64,000 bases of DNA, taken from assembly GCA_009777735.1 (NCBI GenBank), contig WRLF01000003.1, positions 62,001 through 126,000 of the forward strand, read 5' to 3'. The DNA is from Treponema sp. GTDB lineage: Bacteria > Spirochaetota > Spirochaetia > Treponematales > Breznakiellaceae. Positions 52,303 to 60,642 of this stretch are shown here, in pieces. The number at the start of each line of letters is the position of its first letter. Position 1 is the stretch's first letter. Below the pieces are notes generated by a model, which was not told where the DNA came from, ran no database searches, and saw only the letters and a program-made list of their open reading frames with translations. A program made the position numbers and the translations under genes.

Positions 52303-53643
52303 ATGAAAACTAAATCATTATTTTTATGTATCGTCGTACTCTTTGTTACCGCTTCTTGCAACCAGGATCCCATTTTTTACACTATTTCCACCGAACCAGC
52401 CCTAAAAGAAGCCTATATAAAAGGTACTCCCTCCAATATGGTGGTATTTGAACGTGAATATCATCTGGACGAGCCGCCCCAAATTATTAAAGTTCCTATT
52501 CTTTACGTTGGATCAGAGAGACTCAACTGGTATGCAAAAAGAAATTATGGCCGGAACACTCCTCAAGGTCAGGACCCAGGTTCAAGCTGGAATAATGCAG
52601 ATTACCGGATTCCGCAGCCGGGAGAAAGGATCATTCAACTTGCCGCTACAGAAAACTACTTATACGCTCTGTGGTCTACCAGAACCGGTTCGAACAGAAC
52701 AATTTCCCGTATTGGCAGCGATGATGATGAGTGGACACGCATTGATCCTTCCGGTTATCCTCTTCAAACCATATATTCAGACCCTGTCAGCGGGAGGTTA
52801 TTTGCCGGTGCCGGTGTGGGCAGCAGTAATAATTCTGTCATTCTGTATCTATATGAAGATGATTCCGATTCCGATCCCGATAACCATGTATTGGAATTCC
52901 GGCTTTTAAAAAGCGCAACAGCGGTGCTCTCAGGAACTGCTTTCGTGGGAGGCAGCCATTATTTAAGCACCAGAGGGAGCGGTATATTCCGGGTTGAAGA
53001 ATCTGTTTTAGACAGCGGCGTAACGATAAACGAATCACATGTACACCATTTGGATTTTTGGCTTGAACCCGGTTCCTCGAAAAAAGACCATTTATTCATG
53101 GGCATGATACGGTTGGAAGATAGCAATAACACAATAATTGCCATTGAAAGAAACGGCGGGACTCTCTACAAAGTGGACACTCTAAACGATTTATATGAAC
53201 AGATAGAGTACACCGACCATGAATCAAATAAAACAACAGTAGCTACCGGCAGATTTGCTACCGGAGCGCTTGCCTTGTGGGAAAATCCCGGTGACTCTAG
53301 TAAAAAACTACTTGTTGCCGGAAGGCAGGGGAGCCTTGTACATTCCACAGCATCATCCATTCCCAACGGCTATGTGGAATTTGATCTGGACGATAATGAT
53401 TCATTAAAAATAGTCGGAATAACGGAAACCGATTTGGCTCGTTACGAATACCCCCGTCTAAAGAGTGTTGATCATAACGATCGATATATAGCAACAATAG
53501 GCCCTGTCCCCATCAACCATTTGCTCCAGGCACCGGAAGAAGTTAGTGTAAAGCGAACCTTTTTCGCTTCTACCCAGAACGAAGGCTTATGGTCTTACCG
53601 GGATGTTTCAGGAGTGCCGCAATGGAACGCAGAAACAAACTAG
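52303..53643 (+). CDS. beta-propeller-like lipoprotein
   Basis: A 446-residue lipoprotein. The signal peptide ends V-T-A-S-C with C19 as the anchor. The mature protein has repeated blocks of the kind L-Y-A-L-W-S, L-F-A-G-A-G and L-L-V-A-G-R-Q-G-S-L, followed by S-T-Q-N-E-G-L-W-S-Y, a pattern typical of beta-propeller blades. No catalytic motif is seen. It lies 8 bases after an outer-membrane barrel gene and 9 bases before rarA, so it is probably transcribed with both. I do not recognise a named family. Confidence 0.65.
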   Translation: MKTKSLFLCIVVLFVTASCNQDPIFYTISTEPALKEAYIKGTPSNMVVFEREYHLDEPPQIIKVPILYVGSERLNWYAKRNYGRNTPQGQDPGSSWNNADYRIPQPGERIIQLAATENYLYALWSTRTGSNRTISRIGSDDDEWTRIDPSGYPLQTIYSDPVSGRLFAGAGVGSSNNSVILYLYEDDSDSDPDNHVLEFRLLKSATAVLSGTAFVGGSHYLSTRGSGIFRVEESVLDSGVTINESHVHHLDFWLEPGSSKKDHLFMGMIRLEDSNNTIIAIERNGGTLYKVDTLNDLYEQIEYTDHESNKTTVATGRFATGALALWENPGDSSKKLLVAGRQGSLVHSTASSIPNGYVEFDLDDNDSLKIVGITETDLARYEYPRLKSVDHNDRYIATIGPVPINHLLQAPEEVSVKRTFFASTQNEGLWSYRDVSGVPQWNAETN

Positions 53644-53652
53644 CCGCTTCTC

Positions 53653-55923
53653 ATGGATGAACTTTTTTCTGCAAGACACACTGAAAATACCGGGAGTAAC
53701 AACATCCATACAGAAACACGCCCTCTTGCCGACCGGATGCGTCCGCGCTTTCTTGAGGACATAATAGGCCAGGACCATATTGTTGGACCGGGCCGGCTGT
53801 TACGGCGTGCCATTCAGGCTGACCGCCTCTCTTCTGTCATTTTTTACGGGCCTCCCGGTACCGGTAAAACCAGCCTTGCGCGGGTTATTGCCAATACCAC
53901 CCGTGCTGCGTTTGAAAGCCTTAACGCCGTACTTTCCGGGGTAAAAGACATACGTGCCGCCATTGACCGCTCTGATGAACGTTTCCGGCTGTACAGCAAG
54001 CGCACGATTTTATTTGTTGACGAGGTGCACCGATGGAACAAAGCGCAGCAGGACGCCCTTCTGCCCTGGGTAGAAAACGGTACGGTAATCCTGGTAGGGG
54101 CAACCACGGAAAACCCTTTCTTTGAAGTGAACCGCGCCCTGGTTAGCCGCAGCCGAATTTTCCAGCTTAAATCGCTTACACCGGATGACCTGCTGGAAAC
54201 TGCCCGTAAAACCATTGCCGACACAGAACGCGGCTACGGCAACTGGATGGTGAGTTTCGAAGAGGGAGCACTTGAGCATCTTGTCGCAGTTGCCGGTGGT
54301 GATGCCCGCAGCCTGCTGAACGCACTGGAACTTGCCATAGAGACAAGCCCCTCACACTGGCCCCCGCCCCCCGGCACAGAAATTTACATCTCCATGGAAG
54401 CCGCTGAAGAAAGCATTCAGCGCCGGGCTGTACTGTACGATAAAGACGGCGATTTCCACTTTGACACGATCAGCGCGTTCATCAAAAGCGTCCGGGGCAG
54501 CGACCCTGATGCAGCCCTGTACTGGCTGGCAAAAATGGTTCGGGCCGGAGAGGATCCCAGCTTTATCTTCCGGCGTATGATCATCCTTGCCAGTGAAGAT
54601 GTGGGCCTTGCTGATCCTCACGCCCTGTCTGTCGTCATTTCCTGTGCTGAGGCGTTTGACCGCATCGGCTTTCCTGAAGGCAATTTTCCCCTTGCCCATG
54701 CCTGCCTGTACCTTGCTACCGCGCCCAAGTCCAATACCACCCTTGCCTTTTTTGACGCGCGGAAAGAAGTTGACCGCGAAGATGCCGAAGTCCCCAACCA
54801 CCTGCGCGATGCAAGCCGTGATGCGGAAGGGTTTGGCCACGGGGAAGGGTACATGTACCCCCATGCGTACCGTAACCATTGGGCTGCCCAGCAATACCTC
54901 CCTACTGCTTTGAGGGGCAGGACTTTTTATATTCCCTCTATTGTGGGTTACGAAGGAAAAATCCGCGAAGAAGTACTGCAAAAACGGGAATTACAGGCTG
55001 CTGTTGTATTAGGAGACGAGAACAACAACGCCGGTGGGGAATTGTTAAGCTGGTCAGCAGCAGCAAAAGGGAGAGAAGGATGGTTTAGGCGTCTGGAATC
55101 AAGCAGAAGTGCATTGTTATTATCTGACCGGAACGCTCTGTTTAACGCAGCATCTCCGGCACGGCATGACCGGGTGCTTATTCCCCTTGCAGAAGACGGG
55201 CTTTTGCTGTGGGAAAGCCTGCGCCGCTGTCCCGAAGGCTTAAGTGCGGCATTGGTTGGCAGTGAAACAGCCCGTGAAACCCTGCTCCGTTATTCGGCAG
55301 CGCTGGATAAAATCGAACAACCGGAAATTGCCGTTCTGGATGCCGCCTTGCTGCTCTCCCCAGCCCAGGCAGCAGAATGGTTTTCCTCTCCTGTGTTTGA
55401 CCGAATACTGATTCGGGAACCACGAAAATATCTTCAAAAAGATACAGCTTTTTTTGATATTGCATCTTCCGCGCACCCCCTGCTTGCCACCGGCGGTGTG
55501 TTGGTTATGCTGCTTTCGCCGCCCAGTTTCGGCGAACGCATTTCTCGCATCCTCATGGAAGCAAGTGGCAATGAAGAATTATCAGTTAAACTTAGTGAAG
55601 CGGAAACCGCTTTTTTCTCACAAAACGCAGATTCACAGCCAGACGGCTGGAATTGGAATCTTAAAAATCTGCAAAAAGCCTTTGATTCGAAGGGTTTCAA
55701 GGTAAAAACCGAAACAATAGAGCAGCAGGAAGAACGGCTTATCGGCTCAGGGGACATAGACGCCTGGTTTGACCGGGAAAACTCCCGTTGGGGCAAATTT
55801 ATGGGGAAAACACTCGATTCCGGCGATTTTTCGCAAGTAGAACACTGTTTACGACAGCGGATTCAGGCTGGCCCCCTGAAATGGAAGTGGAAAAGCGTGT
55901 TATTTCATGCAAAAAAATTGTAG
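53653..55923 (+). CDS. rarA: RarA/MgsA recombination ATPase with C-terminal extension
   Basis: A 756-residue protein. Residues about 25-440 are RarA: R-P-x-x-L-x-D-I-I-G-Q, Walker A G-P-P-G-T-G-K-T near 65-72, Walker B I-L-F-V-D-E-V-H-R-W, sensor 1 G-A-T-T-E-N-P-F-F-E and the tetramerisation region ending G-R-T-F-Y-I-P. RarA acts at stalled forks. Residues about 450-756 are extra; they have the alternating strand/helix look of a class I methyltransferase (R-V-L-I-P-L-A-E-D-G-L-L-L-W, F-D-R-I-L-I-R-E, G-G-V-L-V-M-L-L-S-P). A similar 'RarA/unknown domain fusion' is annotated in other bacteria. The start has no Shine-Dalgarno sequence. Confidence 0.88.
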   Translation: MDELFSARHTENTGSNNIHTETRPLADRMRPRFLEDIIGQDHIVGPGRLLRRAIQADRLSSVIFYGPPGTGKTSLARVIANTTRAAFESLNAVLSGVKDIRAAIDRSDERFRLYSKRTILFVDEVHRWNKAQQDALLPWVENGTVILVGATTENPFFEVNRALVSRSRIFQLKSLTPDDLLETARKTIADTERGYGNWMVSFEEGALEHLVAVAGGDARSLLNALELAIETSPSHWPPPPGTEIYISMEAAEESIQRRAVLYDKDGDFHFDTISAFIKSVRGSDPDAALYWLAKMVRAGEDPSFIFRRMIILASEDVGLADPHALSVVISCAEAFDRIGFPEGNFPLAHACLYLATAPKSNTTLAFFDARKEVDREDAEVPNHLRDASRDAEGFGHGEGYMYPHAYRNHWAAQQYLPTALRGRTFYIPSIVGYEGKIREEVLQKRELQAAVVLGDENNNAGGELLSWSAAAKGREGWFRRLESSRSALLLSDRNALFNAASPARHDRVLIPLAEDGLLLWESLRRCPEGLSAALVGSETARETLLRYSAALDKIEQPEIAVLDAALLLSPAQAAEWFSSPVFDRILIREPRKYLQKDTAFFDIASSAHPLLATGGVLVMLLSPPSFGERISRILMEASGNEELSVKLSEAETAFFSQNADSQPDGWNWNLKNLQKAFDSKGFKVKTETIEQQEERLIGSGDIDAWFDRENSRWGKFMGKTLDSGDFSQVEHCLRQRIQAGPLKWKWKSVLFHAKKL

Positions 55924-55980
55924 CCATTTATAATATTATGTGTTATAATACATAACAACACTTTTACATTAGGGGGAAAT

Positions 55981-56394
55981 ATGCGGAAAGCTACCGCTAA
56001 ACCAGCACAACAGAAAACACAAAAAAATATAAAAAAAGCTTCCGAGACCGCAAAAAAAACTGCCGCTCCAAAAACAGCGGTAAAAAAGACTGCTGCACCA
56101 AAAAAAACTACACCAAAAACAGCAAAAAAACCGGCTGCAACTAAAAAAGCCACTCCAAAGGCAGCAAAGAAACCGGCAACACCCAAGAAATCAACTGCAA
56201 AGACAGCAAAGAAGCCGGCAGCTTCCCCAAAAACCGGTACAAAAACAGTTAAGAAACCGGTTACTACAAAAAAAACCGCACTTAAACCAGAAAAAACAGA
56301 AAAACCGCCCTCAGTGCCATTAGTCCCGCCGTCCATGCCGGTTCAGGATCAGAACACACAGCACAGGCGGCCTTTGATAAACTTTCCCAAGTAG
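55981..56394 (+). CDS. lysine/alanine/proline-rich histone H1-like protein
   Basis: A 137-residue highly basic protein made of K-K-x-A-x-[PK] units over residues 1-105, ending in a proline-rich, uncharged tail. It resembles histone H1-like and AlgP-type proteins that bind DNA through disordered basic repeats. AGGGGG lies before the ATG and a TATAAT is found at 55944-55949. The repeat composition is the same as in the GH13 tail but the period is irregular. Low complexity makes any functional call provisional. Confidence 0.7.
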   Translation: MRKATAKPAQQKTQKNIKKASETAKKTAAPKTAVKKTAAPKKTTPKTAKKPAATKKATPKAAKKPATPKKSTAKTAKKPAASPKTGTKTVKKPVTTKKTALKPEKTEKPPSVPLVPPSMPVQDQNTQHRRPLINFPK

Positions 56395-56402
56395 GAGATT
56401 GC

Positions 56403-56702
56403 TCAGACAATTACTGCATGAGAAGCAGTAATATTCGTTTTAAAATTATCCGGTAAGCTGTCCCATTCAAGGAGTTCTACCCGGAAAGATAAGTTTGATT
56501 CCTCAAGGGCTTCTTTTAATAATGACAGTTGGTATGTATCTTGCGTTCCGGTAAAAACTACTAAATCCAGATCAGACCAGGGTTTGGCTTCTCCCGTTAC
56601 CCTTGAGCCATGGGCCCAGACAGAAGTATGAGGCAGATACTTCGTCAGATTGAAAAAAAGAATTTCTTTATCGCGAGGATTCATGTCAACTTCTGTTTTC
56701 AT
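56403..56702 (-). CDS. nucleotidyltransferase-domain protein (HI0073 type)
   Basis: A 99-residue minimal nucleotidyltransferase: G-S-R-V-T-G near 32-37 and S-D-L-D-L-V-V near 43-49 give the glycine-serine and the paired aspartates. It overlaps the upstream partner gene by 17 bases. Pairs of this kind (HI0073/HI0074) resemble MNT-HEPN modules. Confidence 0.88.
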   Translation of the reverse strand: MKTEVDMNPRDKEILFFNLTKYLPHTSVWAHGSRVTGEAKPWSDLDLVVFTGTQDTYQLSLLKEALEESNLSFRVELLEWDSLPDNFKTNITASHAVIV

Positions 56703-57117
56703 TCCATAATTTCCCTGTTATTTTTTGGTAAAGCGCTGCAGCATCACGGGCAAATACTATGACATTATCAATAGTTGCTTGTGCTTTTTCTCCGGAATAA
56801 TCATGAGACGTATCTACACGCGCATCGGCATACACTAACCACTGCTCAATTGCCGAAAAAAGCTGATTTTCAAAAGCAATACGGAATAACGGTTTTGGGC
56901 TGTTGGGCAGTTCGGGAATGCCCATGGTCTCATGTAAATAGCGTTTTAAGACTTTCCAGAGACAATCATAACAAACCTCAAATCGTTGAATCACAGACTC
57001 AGAAATAGCTTCCCGGTCAATCTCTTTTAACTCCGGTCTATTCACCGCATTCCGGTAATTCCGAATCTGTGATTCCAAGTTTTTGAGTGATTTTTCAAAT
57101 TTGTCATAATCTATCAT
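56686..57117 (-). CDS. nucleotidyltransferase substrate-binding protein (HI0074 type)
   Basis: A 143-residue all-helical protein. The signature Q-R-F-E-V-C-Y-D-C-L-W-K-V-L-K near 45-59 and S-H-D-Y-S near 104 identify the HI0074 family, distant HEPN relatives that bind the nucleotidyltransferase and probably its substrate. A leaderless-type promoter precedes the ATG. This is the second MNT/HEPN-like module in the window, of a different subtype. Confidence 0.88.
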   Translation of the reverse strand: MIDYDKFEKSLKNLESQIRNYRNAVNRPELKEIDREAISESVIQRFEVCYDCLWKVLKRYLHETMGIPELPNSPKPLFRIAFENQLFSAIEQWLVYADARVDTSHDYSGEKAQATIDNVIVFARDAAALYQKITGKLWNENRS

Positions 57118-57124
57118 CGTTTAT

Positions 57125-57153
57125 AGTATAAATCATGAAGGTTGAGAATACAA
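57125..57153 (-). promoter_or_regulatory. promoter of the HI0074-HI0073 pair, probably leaderless
   Basis: Minus strand TTGTAT (57153-57148), 17 bases, TATACT (57130-57125), then 7 bases to the ATG at 57117. Confidence 0.55.
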
Positions 57154-57170
57154 CTTTACATATTGACACA

Positions 57171-58403
57171 TTAACGCCCTGCCAACTCAAAAACATTTCT
57201 GGTAATCAGGGCGGGGCCGAACATTTCCCGCGATAAATTCATAAAAAAATTCACGTTCATTTCATTGTCGCCCTGTGCCCGCCGCCAGTGCTGCGCTGCC
57301 AGTGCATCGGTGTAAACATGCAGCGGGTAAATGCCAAAATTGGTACGCCCCACCTCCGGGTGGCGAGCCGCTTCAAAGTGGGTGATTATGGGAATGAGAC
57401 CTGTTTCTTCAAGGATGATTTCACCGCCGGAAGGGGTTCCGGTTTTGGCAATCTTCACATACATTATTCCGCCCAAAAGCGCTTCTTTGGTAGAGCGGGC
57501 ATGGGAGGACAGAAAATTGCCCAGGGAATAAAACACCGGCATGGGGTTGCCATCGGGCCGGGTAATGATTCTCATGGGCTGCAGCACATGGGGATGATGG
57601 CCAATGACCAGATCAACCCGGTGTTCGGCAAGGAAAGCGGCAAGCCGTTCCTGTTCCCTGTTGAAGTTCAGATTGTATTCCTCACCCCAGTGCATGGATA
57701 CGACAAGGTAATCGCAATGGGGGCGCAGCGCGTTTATTTCCGCCGCCATTGTTGTCTGGTCTATCATGGATACGAGGTAGGATCTGCCTGCAGGAAAAGG
57801 AATGCCGTTCGTGCTGAATGTGTAGCCAAGAAAACCAACGGTGATATTGCTTATATCCAGAACAACCCGGCGGTTGGCACGCTCATGCGCACTGCGGTGT
57901 ATGCCCAGGTGATACACGTGGTCATAGTTGTCAAGATATTCAATGCTGGACATGACACCCGCCGCCCCTCTGTCCAATGCGTGATTGTTGGCAAAGTTGA
58001 TCACATTAAAACCTGCCGCTACCACTGCAGTACCCACTTCAGGCGGCGAAGAAAAGCGCGGATAGCCGGAGAATCCCAATGCTTCATTTCCCAGGATAGT
58101 TTCCTGGTTGATAAACGCAATATCCGCAGGCAGTATGTAGTCCCTGATATGGTCAAAGATATAATGAAAGTTGTACGCACCGTCTGTAAAACTGGCAAGA
58201 AAAATGGGATGATGGATGAGGTTATCTCCAACAGCTACTATGGTTAGATAGTCTTTCTGAGGCGCAGAGGCAATTGCAATTTCCGGCGTTGCCCGTTCTG
58301 TAATTTTCGCAGCCGGAGGGAGATACCCGGTACAGATAAACAATACCAGTAACGTGCCAAGAAGAGTTACCGGCATGGTTCTTTTTATCCGTAAGAGTAA
58401 CAT
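57171..58403 (-). CDS. CapA-family metallophosphatase-like protein
   Basis: A 410-residue membrane-anchored or exported protein of the PGA_cap family, named after the poly-gamma-glutamate synthesis protein CapA. An N-terminal hydrophobic helix lies at about 10-30. The metallophosphatase motifs are V-G-D-N-L-I-H-H, I-N-Q-E-T, F-A-N-N-H-A-L-D-R-G, S-M-H-W-G-E-E-Y and G-H-H-P-H-V-L-Q. In most bacteria the role of this family is not known; no capsule genes are nearby. The start at 58403 has a -10-like TACATT 5 bases upstream; an ATG at 58376 is a possible alternative. Confidence 0.88.
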   Translation of the reverse strand: MLLLRIKRTMPVTLLGTLLVLFICTGYLPPAAKITERATPEIAIASAPQKDYLTIVAVGDNLIHHPIFLASFTDGAYNFHYIFDHIRDYILPADIAFINQETILGNEALGFSGYPRFSSPPEVGTAVVAAGFNVINFANNHALDRGAAGVMSSIEYLDNYDHVYHLGIHRSAHERANRRVVLDISNITVGFLGYTFSTNGIPFPAGRSYLVSMIDQTTMAAEINALRPHCDYLVVSMHWGEEYNLNFNREQERLAAFLAEHRVDLVIGHHPHVLQPMRIITRPDGNPMPVFYSLGNFLSSHARSTKEALLGGIMYVKIAKTGTPSGGEIILEETGLIPIITHFEAARHPEVGRTNFGIYPLHVYTDALAAQHWRRAQGDNEMNVNFFMNLSREMFGPALITRNVFELAGR

Positions 58404-58408
58404 ACTTT

Positions 58409-58438
58409 AATGTACTGTGAATTATATGGAGTAAACAA
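58409..58438 (-). promoter_or_regulatory. possible capA-like gene promoter
   Basis: Minus strand TTGTTT, 18 bases, TACATT, then 5 bases to the ATG at 58403. Confidence 0.35.
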
Positions 58439-58451
58439 GGGGTGAATTTCC

Positions 58452-58480
58452 TTGCCGAATCTGGTGTTTTTTCGTATATT
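58452..58480 (+). promoter_or_regulatory. promoter of the aspartic-protease-like gene
   Basis: TTGCCG, 17 bases, TATATT; followed by AGGAG (58490) and the ATG at 58503. Confidence 0.55.
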
Positions 58481-58502
58481 GTTACAGACAGGAGAATATA
58501 TA

Positions 58503-58916
58503 ATGGGATTAGTGTATGAAAACATCACCTTAAAAAATGCTACGGATGTCGGGAATAGTGTTCGTGGTATCATCCAGGAGGGAGAAGTCCGCCAGATAAA
58601 GGTGTTGGCTATGGTCGACACCGGAGCAGAAACGCTCGTAATTAACGAAGCCATGCGGCAGGAGTTGGGGCTAACAGTGATTGGAGAACGTCGTGTTGGC
58701 CTGGCCAATAATTATGGCGAAATGTGTCAATTCACCGAACCGGTAATGATTTACTGGAAAGATCGTCCTGCCGTTACCCATGCAATTGTTCTACCGGGGG
58801 CAACCGAAGTTCTTCTGGGAGCTATTCCCCTTGAGGAAATGAACGTAATGATAGACCCGCGAAGCCAGCAGTTGGTTGGCATTCACGGCGATGAAATAAT
58901 TTATAAAGTTAAATGA
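58503..58916 (+). CDS. clan AA retropepsin-like aspartic protease
   Basis: A 137-residue protein with the D-T-G-A motif of aspartic proteases (A-M-V-D-T-G-A-E-T-L-V-I near 39-50) and the later V-L-L-G-A-I-P-L-E flap/core strand with M-I-D-P, as in bacterial clan AA proteins that act as dimers. No signal peptide, so cytoplasmic. AGGAG lies 8 bases before the ATG at 58503; the upstream in-frame codon at 58452 lies in the promoter. The substrate is unknown. Confidence 0.82.
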   Translation: MGLVYENITLKNATDVGNSVRGIIQEGEVRQIKVLAMVDTGAETLVINEAMRQELGLTVIGERRVGLANNYGEMCQFTEPVMIYWKDRPAVTHAIVLPGATEVLLGAIPLEEMNVMIDPRSQQLVGIHGDEIIYKVK

Positions 58917-58990
58917 ATCCGGTAACAAATTAAAAAGTTAAGAAACACCGCCTTGAAAGAAATCACGTAAAGCCCTCAAACAACAGCACT

Positions 58991-59004
58991 CTCAATTCTC
59001 AATT
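58991..59004. repeat. heptanucleotide repeat (CTCAATT x2) at the murJ stop
   Basis: Two perfect units; the murJ stop codon lies inside the second. On the minus strand the array leads to GTGCTGTTGTTTG, recalling the core of the composite heptad elements. Confidence 0.6.
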
Positions 59005-60642
59005 CCTGACTTTCCTATCTCCCCGCATCGCTCTCAGCAGCGCTGTAAGCTGCCGGTCTTTGGTCAGCACGAGCAGGATAATTCCCAGTGCGGCAAAAAC
59101 AAAAGCGTTAATTGCCAGAGGGATGCCGTATGCAATGACACGTCCCCTGCCGGCAAACAGTTCCAGCAGACAGGGGGTGAGAAAATACACCGGCACTGCG
59201 GCAATGCCGGATAATACCAGCAGTTTCAGCATGTATAATAAAACGGATCGCAGGGCGGGGCCGATGTTGATGTCGGGATTCCGTCTGAGGAATATAAATA
59301 GTATGACGGTGTTTCCCGCACTGGCGATGCTGAGTGCGGCCGCTATGCCCGCGCCCCGGAAATGGCGGACGAGAACGGCTGCGAGAATTATGTTTATTGT
59401 GAATGTTATCACACCTGCAAGAGTCGGTGATTTTGTGTCGCTTTGCGCATAAAATGCCGGGGCTAAAATGCGGTTGAGTGCAATGAAGAAAAGGCCGGGC
59501 ATATGAAAAGTAAATGCAGACAATGTAAGTGTTACCGATGTTTCATCAAAACTGCGGTTCTGAAACAGCAGGCGAATCAACACTTCACCTTGAGTCATCG
59601 AAAAAAAAGTAACGGGAATGGTAATAAGGGTAATAATGTATATTCCCGAAAGTAACCGTTCATTGAACATTTCCCATTGCGATGATTTTGCATATTCGGC
59701 AAGATTGGGAAGCAGCACCGTCCCGATGGATACGGCAAACACACCGAGCATCAATTCCTGCAGCCGCAGTGAGTATTGCATGCTTGATACCACGCCTTCT
59801 CCGGCATTACCGGCAAGCGCGGCTGAAACAAGGTCATTGAGCTGATAAGCCGCCATCCCGATAATTGTCGGTCCGATAAGCCGGATTACTTTGCGGGTAC
59901 CGGGATTGGTAAAAGCCCGTTTCAGAGGGGCGAAAAAAAAGCGCTGCCCGTTTTTCAGCACAAAGGGAAGCTGTATTGCCGCCCCCAGAAAGCCGCCGGC
60001 AAGAACGCCGTACGCCATTGCACGTGCGGGGTTTGCAGTAAAGGGACTGAGGAAATAGGCACAGAGTATTATTGCAATGTTTAATAAAATCGGCGCAAGG
60101 CCTGACGGGGTAAAAATGTGCAGGCTGTTGAGTATTCCCTGAAACAGGGCGGCGATGGAAATAAAAGCCAAAAACGGAAACATTATTCTTGTTAACAGTA
60201 CTGCTTCGTCAAATTCTTCCATGCCAAAAAGCCGGACAAGCAGCGGCGCCGCCAGTATTCCCGCCATGACCACAAGGGTCACAATAAATGTCAGGAATGT
60301 AAAAATACAAGAAAGAAATTCACGGTTTTTTTGTTTATCATTTTCCAATAAATATTCTTTTAACGTAGGAATGAAGGCAACGGCCATAGATCCTTCTGCA
60401 AATAACCGGCGGAACAGGTTTGGCAGCAGGAAAGCAACGGAAAAAGCATCAGACAGGGCAGTGGTACCCAGAAATCCAGCCTTGGCCATTTCACGCATCA
60501 GACCCAAAACACGCGAAACAAGGGTCAGCAGTGACAGAGTTGATCCGTGGCGGAGAAGGGAAGATGTTGACGAGCGGGTCTGGTATTTCCCGTTGTGATT
60601 TTCTTCGGTTTCCATTGTTTTTACATTACGGCATTGAATCAT
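58999..60642 (-). CDS. murJ: lipid II flippase MurJ (MviN)
   Basis: A 547-residue polytopic membrane protein of the MOP superfamily that flips lipid II for cell-wall synthesis. About 13-14 hydrophobic segments are seen. Typical motifs are T-L-V-S-R-V-L-G-L-M-R-E near residue 40, A-F-S-V-A-F-L-L-P-N-L-F-R-R-L-F-A-E-G near 67 and A-F-I-P. The start is uncertain: ATG 60642 overlaps rlmE by 17 bases, while ATG 60615 starts 10 bases after it; neither has a Shine-Dalgarno sequence. The C-terminus ends in a heptad repeat. Confidence 0.93.
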   Translation of the reverse strand: MIQCRNVKTMETEENHNGKYQTRSSTSSLLRHGSTLSLLTLVSRVLGLMREMAKAGFLGTTALSDAFSVAFLLPNLFRRLFAEGSMAVAFIPTLKEYLLENDKQKNREFLSCIFTFLTFIVTLVVMAGILAAPLLVRLFGMEEFDEAVLLTRIMFPFLAFISIAALFQGILNSLHIFTPSGLAPILLNIAIILCAYFLSPFTANPARAMAYGVLAGGFLGAAIQLPFVLKNGQRFFFAPLKRAFTNPGTRKVIRLIGPTIIGMAAYQLNDLVSAALAGNAGEGVVSSMQYSLRLQELMLGVFAVSIGTVLLPNLAEYAKSSQWEMFNERLLSGIYIITLITIPVTFFSMTQGEVLIRLLFQNRSFDETSVTLTLSAFTFHMPGLFFIALNRILAPAFYAQSDTKSPTLAGVITFTINIILAAVLVRHFRGAGIAAALSIASAGNTVILFIFLRRNPDINIGPALRSVLLYMLKLLVLSGIAAVPVYFLTPCLLELFAGRGRVIAYGIPLAINAFVFAALGIILLVLTKDRQLTALLRAMRGDRKVRN

